From contig BJKQ01000009.1 of the NCBI GenBank assembly GCA_006538405.1, forward strand, positions 248,001 through 312,000: a stretch of DNA of 64,000 bases. Direction: 5' to 3'. Below are positions 48,119-59,441 of the stretch, one piece after another. A program made the position numbers and the translations under genes. Numbering within the stretch: the stretch's first letter is position 1; each line of letters starts with the position of its first letter. This stretch comes from Hansfordia pulvinata. Taxonomy: Eukaryota > Ascomycota > Sordariomycetes > Xylariales. The notes below the pieces were generated by a model that searched no databases, was not told where the DNA came from, and saw nothing but the letters and a program-made list of their open reading frames with translations.

Positions 48119-51100
48119 GATGGTGGGGGTTTTTGCCGGATCGGGTCGGGTCGGTTCTCGAAGAGCTGTTGGTGGATGTGTGGGATGACGATGTCGTCTG
48201 TGGGTGAGGCAGGGGGGCGAGAATCACGGAGCTGCAGCGAGCGACGGGGCAGGGCGCCGGCCTTTGTACTCCAGACGGCCGGTCACCGAGACGATGCGAG
48301 AGCGGCTCCGCGGATGGCGTGGGGCAGAGAAAAAAGCCGTGACTACTCCTGAGCGATGGCGGGGCCGATTTTGAGGCCGATGATGGACCAGGCACAGGCC
48401 GCGTCGAGGGAAGAGTGGAGTACCGGATTTCGACGCCCGCTCCCATCCGCGTCGCATTGATTGATGGCCACAATGGTTCTGCACCGAGAGATCCACGGCC
48501 GCGCCATGTCGGCAGCCGCATCAGATCCACAGCCGTGTCATGTTCGAAACTTCTCGCACCCACATCTGTCTGTCCTGTCCCTGTCGTGGTTCACCTCGAT
48601 GCCCAGGTCGAGACGCAGGGACCCGGTTGACACGCCGGCCGCCTTCAACAAAGAGGCGAACCCGCTCCCGACATCGCGGGCAGCACGTGGCGGGGCGAAG
48701 GACAGGTGAAGCGGATCGCCTCGCCAGGCCTACCTGCCCGCCCCTTATCAGCTCTTGGCGGGTGAGAGCTGCACGCCGCTTCGGGCAGGCGGGACGAGGA
48801 GGCCAATCGCACGGCAACTTGTCCGACGCTGTCAGCGGGTGTAAGTGGGCGGCACCCACGCGGAGAGGGGCGGCCACGAGGAGGCGGTGGGCCTGCCTAT
48901 TGGCCTGTCTGCCTGTCATGAGCGGCGGCAGTCAGTCAGACCGGGGTTATTCTTAGCACGGTCTGGCGGCTTGACTCATTGGTGCTGCTCCGCTTCGGCT
49001 CCGAGACCGCCGGCGACGGGGCCACTGTCGGTGGGAATCGCCGGCGTCGCTCGCGGGGTGTCCTGTCGTTCCCTTGGGGCAGCTCCGCTCCTTGATCGGC
49101 CGCGAGAGCACCTGAACGCCGGCTCGGTCACGGCTCACACACGGCCTTGGTCATGTTCATTTGTGGTTGCGACGGCTCTGGATGGTGGGCCGCGTCGGCT
49201 GGCCTCTCGCCGAAGCGGACCACAGTCGCCCGACCGACCAACTCCGTGTTCGGCGAAGGGGCTCATTGACAATCGCTGCCCGGTCGCGGCCATGGGCGAA
49301 GACGGCAGGCTTCCTGGAACGGGTGCAACGGTGTCGAGGGCAGAGCATCATGGAGCAAAGGGAGGTGGCGCCCTTTATTTTGACATCGGTGTCGCCGCAG
49401 GTGTCCTGAGTTCAAGTGATTCAGGCGTTGAAAGTAAAATAGCCAGCGTGGATGTTATCGTACGAGCACATTAGCCACCGGCTTTCCACGCCAAGGCACC
49501 GTCCCTAAGGTAATCTGTCGGACGAGTGCGCCCAAGGCCGGAGATTAGCCGCCCTTCTTGTGTCTTCCCTGGTTTCTCATGCATGCACTCATTTAGCGGA
49601 TACGGCGTGAGAGTTCGTTCTTCACTTATCTGCGACACTGCAGCGCAGCAGCAGCAGCCACTCAGTGCTGGGACTTGTGCGCCTGAAATCCGACTGAGCA
49701 AGTATTTAGCTGTTGTTCTGGGGTACCTTGTCGGCGAAAAAGACAAGCCCGTAGATGCATAGGCCGAGAGTTGTCGCCCCGCCGCGCGCCTCCAGCACCC
49801 ACGTGGGTGTGTGCATTCCTGCCTTTGCGTCTGCCCATGTACGGGGTGACTCGTACGATGGACAAGATGAGACGTGCGCCCACTACGGAAAACTCGTAGG
49901 CAGGGAAGCGTGCGGGCTCGTTCAGGGACCTCAGCGTTATGGCCGTGGCATGGCGCGATCATCACAATTTGCGGCAGTTGGCTCGCACAGACGCCGGGTC
50001 GCTGTGGGTGCCGACTCGAGATGGCATCCACAGCCACGAGACGAGACGAGGCGAGACGAGACGAAACGGCGCACTCCAGCAGGAGATGAAAGGAGGGCGA
50101 CGGGAGGCGGGCTGGATACAGGCTAACTTAGACTTAAGTTTGGTTCAGGTCGCGTTAGGAGAGGAGGTATGTACTCGTAGCTGTCGATGGTGCTGACGTT
50201 GGGAACCCCGCTGCAGAGGCGCGCGGCGCCGTGCTGGAGAAGATCGTCAACATGCGCCGATACGAATTCTGACGCTCAGGGGACCCGGCCCTCCCGTTTA
50301 CGACAACAGTGAGAGGAGGATGGCACATGGTGAGCCGGTCATACGCACGAGGGAGATCCACCAATGAGCGAGGGGATGGTGAGGGTTGGACGGGGCGGAC
50401 GCGGCGCGCCAAGCGGGCTCGCAGACGAGATGCCGGGTCGGGTAGGTAGAAGTGGTTGGCAGTTGCGCTCTGGACATGGCCGGACCCGAGATGCTGCGAG
50501 TCGGAGGCACAGGCATGCGCAGGTAGGACTCGCACGTTGCGACCTTGATTCTGTGACGGGGCTGCTCGTGCCTGTGAGGTCCTCGCATGGCTTATTCTGT
50601 ACACGTAGTCGCGTTGTGTGTACCTCATAACGAGTACCCCCCAAGGTACTCGATTTGTGGACGTCTTACTCGTAGCCGCCCCAAGAGTGGCCGGCCCTGC
50701 AGACTGCCAAATTGCGTGCAGCCGAGCGGGCGACACAGCGTCACTGGCAAGGAGGTGCCGGGGTGAGTGGTGGTGGACTGTCGTGTACTCGTAGTCGGAC
50801 GAGATAGTGCAAGATGCCAGCTGAACTCCTGGGCAGTCACCAGGTCTCCTGTTGCCCTCCACTGGATAACCGTGATACCCCGGCCCTGACGCGACCGCCC
50901 CCCAGGGCTGCAGTCCTCGAAGCGCCCCACTGCCCATAGGCGCTCGACCTGCTGTCGATCCCCGCTGGCGGCCCCGCTGCAGGTCTCCATCCGCCGCCGT
51001 CGACCTCGTGCTGCCCGTGTGCCCCCGTGGCCGTTGGCGCCCTAAGCTCCAGGCCGGTGTCTGCCCAGTACGGGATCGCCCGGCTGGCGCTGGTGCAGGT

Positions 51101-51375
51101 GCAGAAGCTCGCTCGTAGGGGAAGCACGGGGACGTCCCCTATCGGCGCGCGACCCGCAATTTATTTCCGTCCCCAAAGACCCCTGGGCCAATATTCGTCC
51201 TCCTCCAGCCTCCACACCTCGACTCGCCGGTTCTGTTGTCGCCTTCATCAGACACATCTTCACCATCCCGTCTCCCTCGACCCTCAGCAGTACTCGTACT
51301 TGTCAACACCATCACCAACTTCCTCAACTTCCCACCCTCAACCCAACATACCGACTCTTGTCCCACGTCGCCAAC
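48119..51375. other. Intergenic region with clustered TACTCGTA motifs
   Basis: About 3.3 kb between the divergent phosphatase and the 51.4-kb gene. It holds four TACTCGTA copies and no supportable gene. The last 250 bases are C/A-rich and form the likely leader of the downstream gene. Confidence 0.45.
50172..51298. repeat. Cluster 3 of the dispersed 8-mer TACTCGTA (4 copies)
   Basis: Exact copies, all on the plus strand, are at 50172, 50667, 50786 and 51291. The last is 85 bases upstream of the start codon of the next gene, so at least one copy lies in a probable promoter or leader. Three share the extended form TACTCGTAG. Confidence 0.75.
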
Positions 51376-52515
51376 ATGCCTGGAGTTCGTAAGTCGGCCC
51401 CGTCTCCTCGTCTCTGCCCTTGCTTCGTTTCGTCTGGCATCTCGTCATGTTGTTATCGTGCTGGGGATTTGTCGTCGGGTTGGCCATCGGCGTCACTGTC
51501 TGCCACGGCGTCTGCTTTGCGAATTCCTCCCCCTCGCCATCCACCCCGCGGCAGCACCATCTTCCCCCCTCCATCTGCGCGCGTGCGTGTGTCGCGCCCC
51601 GTCAGCCCCACGAGGGTATGCCACTACAGGCACTAGTCCTGCCACTCGGGCCCGTGACCGCCCTCCACTGTCTCCTCACATGGCGATCCAGGTGTTGTCG
51701 CATGTTTTTCCTTTCGGGCGACGGTTGTCCTGTTCGTCTGGGCAGCTCAACTACTGCGAGACCTTTTGTGAACGACGTTCCTGCGCCCGTGAGCAGGTCG
51801 TCAAAGCCCCGGCGCTCGTCATGTCGGCGCGTCGTCGCCCCGCGATCTTCCTTTCCGTGACTCGCCATAACACCGCATGCTGACCGCCCCAACCCGCAGC
51901 GATCGACGCCCTCAACAACCTGAAGGCCAAGCTTAAGGCCGCCTTCAAGAAGAAGGACAAGAAGGCCGACGCCAAGCCTACCGAGGCCAAGCCCGCTGAC
52001 ACCGCGGCCGCCGGCACTGCCACGGCCGGTGCTGCTACCGCGACCAAGACCGAGGACGCCGGAGGTGAGTGTCGACCCTCCATGCCCAAGGCTTAAGCTG
52101 GAGCCCATCCGCCGCACCCATGCTGACTGCTAGTCGTAGCCGCTGCCCCAGGAACCACTCCTGCTGCCGACGCTCCCAAGACCGAGGGAACTGCTGCTGC
52201 CACCGAGGCTGCTCCTGGTAAGTCCTCTGCTGTGATATGAGGCCACGTCGGCGTCTTGTCCGTTCGGGCGTCTCGTAGTAGATCTGCCGTGTGACGCCAG
52301 CTCGACGGCATGGCTTTGAGCCCAAGATCCAGGAATGATAGTCGCTGACCTGCCCTGATGTGGCCACCACAGCTCCCGAGGCCGCGGCTGAGCCTGCTCC
52401 GGCTGCCGCCGCTCCTGTCCCAGCCGCCGCACCCGTCCCTGGCGGCGAGGCTGCTGCTGCCGCTCCGGCTGAGGCTGCTGCCAAGGAGGAGCCCAAGCCC
52501 GCTGCTGCGGCCTGA
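51376..52515 (+). CDS. Small Ala/Lys/Glu/Pro-rich protein (132 aa, four exons)
   Basis: Exons are 51376-51388, 51900-52064, 52140-52217 and 52373-52515, with introns of 511, 75 and 155 nt. All donors are consensus (GTAAGT, GTGAGT, GTAAGT) and all junctions are phase 1. The first coding exon is only 13 nt (MPGV). A short basic helix follows (IDALNNLKAKLKAAFKKKDK), then Ala/Pro/Thr/Glu repeats ending KEEPKPAAAA. Four junctions keeping one frame through three introns, with no stop until 52515, strongly support the model. There is no signal peptide or membrane segment. The lysine-rich amphipathic helix and disordered tail suggest a soluble, possibly membrane- or nucleic-acid-associated protein; function unknown. 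Similar short MPGV-starting proteins appear conserved in Sordariomycetes, from memory only. Confidence 0.82.
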
Positions 52516-55103
52516 ACAACCACCCAACCACCCACAACCGACTAGCCGAACCACCGTACCCGACGACAAGTCCGCATGGAGGAGCTTTGCGTACGCCGGA
52601 GCCCGACTATGGGAGCTGGGGAAGGCATCGTGCTGGAGCCATGGGGGCGGTTGTCGTGAGAGCCCTGAGTAGAGCGCGGGTCTGGATTGGGAAAGTCAGA
52701 TGGACGTGACCGGGGGCATGTGTGCAGAGACGATGGATGATTCGATGGCGACGATACCTTTTGAGTTTGTTGATTTCTCTGGCCGCTGATACCCAGAAGC
52801 CGAAGCCGAGGCTGAGGCAGACGTAAAGCGAAGCAAGACCGTTCTCTTGAAGAACAGATGATCTGAAACGCGGTTCTGCTGTGATGGACACGCCAGATGT
52901 TTTTGGTGATGATGCATGTGATTGTGTGATGGGGAGGTGGGTTACTGAGCAGGCGTACAGGCAGGTGGACGATGGTCACGGTGTGTGGGCTACAGCTATC
53001 CTTGTCTGTCTTAGCGTGCACCTGCAGGGATCACTGAAGCTCTTATCGATACACAGCAGGAGTGTCTGAGCAGCATTGTGACGTCATGCAGCAGCAGAGG
53101 CACTTTTGGGCTTTTCAAGTGTGCTTAGAAGAATGGGTGCATGGCAGGTTGTGTCATGTCTGCAGTTGCAGGACCTTCCTGAGCAACTGCAGGATAACAC
53201 TTCCCCAGAATGTGGGAGTCACTTCTGAGGTCAACATCACATGGAGGCAACAATCCTGGCACACACCATCACCATCTCAGGTTGCAGCAAGCTGGCTTAT
53301 TTGACTCTGAATTGGCTGCAGCTATACGCTCCTCTTTTCATTCCTTCTCCTTGGTATAGAGAAGCTGTACTCCGTAAGTAGGCAAGGTCGTTGAAGCTTG
53401 GCTATGACCTAGCTGCTTCGGCCACACGTGGGGAAGACTCAGGTCCTTGAACCATCCGAGCACTCTGATGCGTGTACGTCTTTCCACTTCAATCTCACCA
53501 TCAATGTCTCAGCCACCTCAGTCTCACTCCGCCCGACGCGAAGCAGTGCGGCAGACCGGGCGGGCAGGGACGCGCCGACCGTCGCACATGGCAGTGAATG
53601 ACGCGTTCGGCGAACGCGCCAGGCACCTGGTGGGAGGGGTGGATTGATACCTACCTAGTCTCTTTGTTTGCCGGTTGCTGGGGCAGCTCGGACCGCGGGC
53701 GGCTGCACTCGTGCTTTGCCGCCTGCGGACGCTGGCGTTAATGGCTGCGAGGCGAAGATGTTGCGCGTAGGCAAAACGCGCCATTTCCTCCGATTCAAGC
53801 ACCGACACAGAATCGCCGAGCCAAGGAGGGGGGTTTTGTCGGGAGAGCTTGTACGGACCTACATCACCGGGTGAAAGAGACAGGACCCCTGCTCGGCGGC
53901 GGAGTCGCCCCCCTCCCCGGCAGGCAACGAGCGACTTTCCCTGCCCTATCCTATCCTTCGCTGACTTGCCGTCGCTACTGAACAAGGGGCGAGGGTTCGC
54001 CAGGCTGATTCAAGTCCCCGGGAAAAATGTGAAGAGAAATTAAGTAATAGGTACTTCTAGGAGGGGAAAGCTGCTCTGTGAGCTTTGTGCTCCAAGGGGC
54101 CTTTCAGAGCGTCAAGACAGAATCTTTCCGGGAACAGAAAGACGATCTAATTTAATTCCTTTCTTTTTTTTTTCATTTCTTGAAGCGGGTAGGGGACTGG
54201 CTATCTCCTTGTGAATTCAATGATCGCCAGCTTTCAGTTCTTTCGATGTCTGCGACCGGATGCTCTTGAAAAGTTCGTGACATAGGTTCCGCTTGAGCTG
54301 ATGATGTAGCTCTCGAGAAATTGGCGATAGAGTTCTTGCGCGACCCACGTTCTGGTTCTCACGTAGCTGACAACACAGCTCCTAAAGCAGCAGGCAGTAG
54401 GCAGCAGCGCGGGATCGCACACCGAAAGCCCGCAATTAAGTAGAGAAGTCGGCACAACCATCATCGCGCAGCTGTGGCGATGGCGGATCTGAGGGCGGAA
54501 GAGGAGGCTTACCCAGTCTCCCGTAAGCAAGAATCCTCCCACCCACCTCTCCCTATGTGCGCGCGCACCCGCCCTTGGGAAACCGCCCGGACGACACGGC
54601 GATTGCTGCCGGCCGTGCCGTGCTACCTGGACGGGTTTTCGCGGGGGCAACGATCCTCATCGCGCGGCCTCGGACTCGCACTCTCGCCTCCACAGCGCGA
54701 CCGATACAATACTCTGCAAGTAAAAGTGAGAGACGGAGAGGTATCGTTTCCATCTGGCGGGGTTAGATCGCACTTAGGCCGGCCTTTGCAAAACACCTAT
54801 TTAACAGAGCAGCAACCTGGTAGATTTCTCTTGCCTTCTACCGGCCAAGCTGGGTATATGAATCATATAGAAGAAAAAGGCAAAGAGCGCCCGTCTCACC
54901 CATAGCACCTGTTTTCCGAGGTACACCTCTCAGGAATTTGCGGTATTGTCACGAATGCTTCGAAGAACTCGACTCGACCGAGTCACCATTGCATCACACC
55001 ACCCGTTTGACTTACCTAACCCAAACCATCATCTCTCCGTGTGAGTGGTTTCACGTCAGGAACGGAAGAAAACGGACGAAAGAAAAAAAGCCCCGAGCCA
55101 AAC
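52516..55103. other. Intergenic region
   Basis: About 2.6 kb. The first part (to about 53.1 kb) is likely 3' UTR and flank. No gene is supported; ORFs are short and overlapping. The last 150 bases before 55104 are A-rich and include AGAAAAAAAGCC, a probable leader. Confidence 0.45.
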
Positions 55104-55873
55104 ATGACCCTCAACACGACGCGGAGGCTGATAGGCCTGGCGCTCCTGGCGGTGGCGGCCGGCGCGCTGGACCTGCACCTGGACAACGAGATGGCCCGCG
55201 GGGACTGGAACGTGGACACGGAGAGCGCGGCTCGTTGCTTCGAGGACCACGTCGGGGTCCCCTTTCACACGTTCTTCATGGAAGGCGGCGGCGGGGACGG
55301 GACGAAGACGGGGGCAGCAACCGGTCGCCAACAGCCAGCCCCGAGCCGCCGCTGCTGACACCGCCGATGCCGGGGTGCCGGGAGCGGGAGCGGGAGCGGG
55401 AGCGGGGGCGCCCAGCTGGGTACCCCTTGGCTCCTCGCCCGAGTGCGGCGTCACCGGCAGCGGCTTCATCAACGCCAACGCCAACTCCGACCCCTCGCCC
55501 TTCGGCCGCCAGCCAGGCCCGAAGTCCGCCGCGAACCGTCGCCGCCGGGGCTTGGTGGAGAGGGGCTCGACCGAGCTGGCGACCCGGACAGAAACAGTAA
55601 GCGAGCACCTGATTTGTCCATCTTCCATGTTGTGTTTGTCATCGACCGCTTGATTGTGACGAGGATGATACTGACTGTTGCTTCTTCTTTTTTTTCAAAC
55701 AGAATAACTTGGGAAATCTGCAACCCCGCATGACTTGCAGCTTCGCCATTTGCACCTCCTTCCTGAAGAACCCCCGCCTGGGTCCCGCGATCAAGCCCTT
55801 CGTGTTCCTCGTCTGCGTCTTTCTCGCCATGCCCATATGCTACCAGGCCAAGCGCCTCGGGCTCAGGCCTTGA
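55104..55873 (+). CDS. Signal-peptide protein with C-terminal transmembrane helix, unknown function; internal frame uncertain
   Basis: The start MTLNTTRRLIGLALLAVAAGALDL is a signal peptide or signal anchor. The luminal part (NEMARGDWNVDTESAARCF) is followed by GGGGDGTKTG. The frame then changes: from about 55335 the protein-like frame reads PRAAADTADAGVPGAG, PECGVTGSGFINANANSDPS and RRGLVERGSTELATRTET. A clear 106-nt intron (55597-55702, GTAAGC...ACAG, phase 0) leads to NNLGNLQPRMTCSFAIC and a final TM helix (IKPFVFLVCVFLAMPICYQ) ending KRLGLRP. The change between 55270 and 55340 could be a weak intron (55271-55334, GTTCTT donor, ACAG acceptor, correct phase) or a frameshift in the GC-rich repeats. 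The final exon is secure; the middle is not. Confidence 0.6.
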
Positions 55874-56499
55874 AACCAAGGTCTTTCTGGGGTATAGACG
55901 ACAGTAGCAGATAGGCTCTTTTCTCCTCGCCTTTTTTTTTCCTTCCCCGAAAAGAAGAAAAAGAAAAGAAGGAAAAAAAGAAAGGAAACGAATGAAATCC
56001 CACTCTTACACCAGCACTTCAACGTGGCGGCGTTTTAGGATCGTAGTCCAGCGATGGACCTTTCCACGTCATCATCAAGCAGCCTAATCGAAAGCCCGGA
56101 AAGTTCGAACCAACCGCTTCGGACCGGCCCAAAGAGAGGAGAAAAGGAGAAAGCAGGCCGGGTGCGCCCTCAATATCGAAGGGACATCTTATCATACGCA
56201 CGAATTCACCAGCTACAAACCCCACAGGGGATGGAGACGGTGCCTGTTGGGAGCCCGAGGCGCGGCCGCACGCCCGCCCGTCAAGCTCTACTCTGATGGG
56301 AGGCGTGAACGTTGAGATTTTGCTTTCATTTTAATTTGCGGGTTGACAAGACGCAAGCAAGGGGTGGCAGAAATGGTAGAAGAGAAACCATCATTACAAT
56401 CACTAGTTCATTCAATGCGACCTGTGCTGGGTATCATATGCCGCCTTAATATTTCCACCACCCCAAACTCCAGTAGGAAAGACCTCGATAGCCCAGGCG
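55874..56499. other. Convergent 3' intergenic region
   Basis: The 3' ends of the TM-protein gene and the large minus-strand gene face each other. T-rich and A-rich runs at 55930-55990 probably belong to the first gene's 3' UTR. No gene is seen. Confidence 0.5.
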
Positions 56500-58691
56500 T
56501 TACAGGTTCCAGTTGCGAAGAGTCTCTCCGACTTCTGCTGCTAGTTGCCGTCTCGACAGGCCAGGCTGGGCTTTCGCCACAACCTCTGGCAGAAGCCCGT
56601 TGGCCATTCGGATGATTTGGTCAGCCGACTTTCCGAGTTCGAGCCGAAGCGCTCCAAAAATGTCGGGCATATCAGGGTATGACATCTCGAGAGCCCTGCG
56701 TAACTCTTCCCTGTCTTGAGAACTCCAATCCCCACCCCCGCAGTGAGAGGCGCCCGAGGGGCAGTCGCCGGCGGCTGAGTAGCTGTTGCACGCATTGGAG
56801 CCGCAGCACGTATGAAAGGGGTTTCTGACCGCGTAGGGGCCGCTCTAGGGGCGAGAGAAAATTGTGCGTAGAAGAGTTTCATCCGCTCCTCATCATAACT
56901 CTGTCGTTGGTCGCGCATCGCGAAGGACCTCCGCCTCGTCTCTCTCGCCCTTTGTCTCACCAGCTCACCCGCCTTCTCCAGTTCATCAGCCATCTCAAAA
57001 GCTTGCTGGTTTTCTTGGTCTTGCGGACGCGCATCCGCGGATGTATCGACCTCGGTGGGCGCAGTGGGCATCGGCACTGTCGGGCGGTCAATCTGTTGTT
57101 CCTGAGTGGGACTTAAAGGCCGCCGCTGTGATGGCGAATGATCCCAGCTTCGGCTGCTTTGCTGGCTGATGTTCAGAGAGGCCTTGTCAACTTCGTCGCA
57201 CAACCCGTCGAGTATCGTCTCGAATTCCTGTCTAGTCTCCACATCGACGCCCAACTCTTCATCCCGGTCTCGCTCTGTCCGCGCCAGCTGGAAAAGATCC
57301 CTTGTCCAGTTGACTATCTTTTCCAGTACTAACATGGTGGCTTTCGTAAATACAGTCTTGCCATCCAGACCGGTCGGTGCCTGGCCCATGGACCAGGCAA
57401 GATAGAAAAGCTTGGGAATGATCCATCGTTCAATGTCCCATGCTGCCGTGCGACGTTCTTTGGGGTGGTCCGTGTCATCGGACCATGATGAGTGCAGTGC
57501 GGCGACGCCCTCGTCAATCTCGTCGAAGTAACGATCCAGGACCCAGGCGTACATTGTCAGAAAATCTCGTTGCTGTCCAAGGCGAACTTGCAAGTCGGCC
57601 GGGTTGAGATTCGCGGGTGTAGACACCAAGTGTTGCAGCAGCCGTTGCAGTTTACAGAGCCAAGCCGCAATGGTTCCGGTTTGTTGATCCGGGTCGCATT
57701 CCTCGACACCAAGGTCTGCGTGGTGCCAGTCTTTGCTGAGATTCAGATACTCTGTGGAGCCAAGGTAGCGGACTGTGCTCTTGAAGTGTTTGGGTGGCAG
57801 TACGGTCCAATGGTGAATGTTGTGAGGCTCCATCTCACTAAGAATCGAGACATCTTCTGACCGTGGAATTGTCATGTCCTTGATATCCACGAGGAACTGA
57901 GACCAGGGGTCCAGAGTCTCGCTGGTCTTCGACGACTGAGCCTTCCGCGTCCGCTTAGGCCGTTGGTTCCCTTGGTGCTGTTTGTTGTTGACTGCGCCCT
58001 CTTCCTTTCGCCTATTCGTATTGTCGTGGCTTGGCTCTCTTCTTTGGCTGTTTCTTTCCACGACACGGTCGTCGTCATCCAAAGTCGACTCCTGGTTGCC
58101 GCCCTCTAAATCACCGTTGGTATCTTCTACCTGGCCATCGCCGCCGGCCCCTGCGCCATCCTTGGCGAGTTTGTCGCTGTCGCTAGCTTCAACCATGCGG
58201 CTGTCACTCGGCGCAGGACTGGACTGCGCATCCGTCTGTCCCCATTCTGACATAAGCTGCTGGTCGGCGGCCTGTTGAGCAGATAAGTCGGGGGAGACCG
58301 GTTCCGCTGTGGCGGGCGGGGTTGCGGATCGTGCAGGCCGTGGCATAGATTTGGCCAGCATCTCCGTGACGCCAGAGATCACATAGTCGTCTTGCCCTCC
58401 TCCGGGAGAGCTATTCGCAGCCTCATCTTGTGTGCTTGGAGCGGTCAACGCGGGCATGGACTGACGAGTGTGCCGGCCTGGATTGCCCGCGGGTGTGGAA
58501 GGCAGATTGATAGAGATGGACTTGCTCCGGGGTTGAGCGGACAGAGCAGCGCGCTGACGCTTGGCAGGTGGAAGAGGAGTCTGCTGGCTACTGGAAAGAG
58601 ATCTCTTGGAGCTCCGGGTACTGGCCCGGGGCTGGACATCTTCTTGAGCCTGCGCCTGTGCCTGCGCCTCGGCGCGACGAGTGGTGACCAT
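56500..58691 (-). CDS. Large predicted nuclear protein of unknown function, single-base frame break near the C-terminus
   Basis: The first in-frame ATG is at 58691-58689 (MVTTRRAEAQAQAQAQ). The N-terminal 280 residues are disordered and basic (TRSSKRSLSSS, PPAKRQRA, RPKRTRKAQ), typical of nuclear proteins. A folded central region follows: TLDPWSQFLVDIKDM, HHWTVLPPKHFKSTVRYL, TMYAWVLDRYFDEIDEG and AWDIERWIIPKLFYLAWS. An Arg/Glu coiled stretch (ELVRQRARETRRRSFAMRD) comes later. At about 56727-56738 the frame breaks in a G-run; in the next frame the sequence GGDWSSQDREELRRALEMSY continues to GETLRNWNL and a TAA at 56502-56500. Adding one G to the run would restore a single frame of about 730 codons. 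I do not recognise the family. It diverges from rrd1 across 750 bp. Confidence 0.75.
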
Positions 58692-59441
58692 GGCGTGAAC
58701 GTTGCCAATCACGGCCCAGGATGGCAACGAGATGCGCAAGCAAAGAGCCTTTGTGCGGATTCCGAGACGGGAAGAGAGTCAGTCCAGGGCGAAGCGACGG
58801 CGAGAGCCAGCATTGAAGGTGACAGAGCATGCACCCAGGTTATTCCAATATGGAGTGGCTTGGATCGCCAGCCCCACTTTCACGGGCAGTCGCGTCCGGA
58901 CTCGTGGGAGGCGCGTAGTTCTGGATTGCAATTGGCGGTCAGATGAAGTAGCCCGAAGTAGCCTATGCTCATGTTGCCTGATGTTTCGCGCGTGAGAGTA
59001 CAGACCAGTACAGCCCTGTCGGTTTTCTTTCCACACGGGCATTGTCGAACGCCGCCGTCCTGTCCTTTTTGGGTTAGCCCTGATTCATATCCAGATACCG
59101 AGTACACGGGTGAAAAGTCGCACTGGAGGCGCTTCATAGTGGGGGCGGGGTGCCCTTTCGGAGCTGTTCCAGTGGCGCTACCCGCTGCCAGACGCAGGCA
59201 CTTCAGTGGGCGACTGTCGTGCGCGTGGAAGCCCACCATTGCGTCAGTGGGCGCGACGTCTCAAGATCGACCAGCAGCCATCCATCTGGACCCCACGAGG
59301 ATTTCTGCTTCATCTCGACGCTTGACCGGCGACTTCATCTTTGACGCAACGGCGCTCAGCACCAAGATATCCATTTTGTGCCCCTCATTTTCACCCCTTC
59401 CCGCGCTCCTTGCTGTTCTGTAGAGCCCGCCCTGCCTAGAC
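58692..59441. promoter_or_regulatory. Divergent intergenic region, unknown nuclear gene / rrd1
   Basis: These 750 bp separate the two start codons and should hold both promoters. A C/T-rich stretch directly before 59442 (CATTTTCACCCCTTCCCG) is a typical fungal leader. No ORF here is convincing. Confidence 0.5.
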
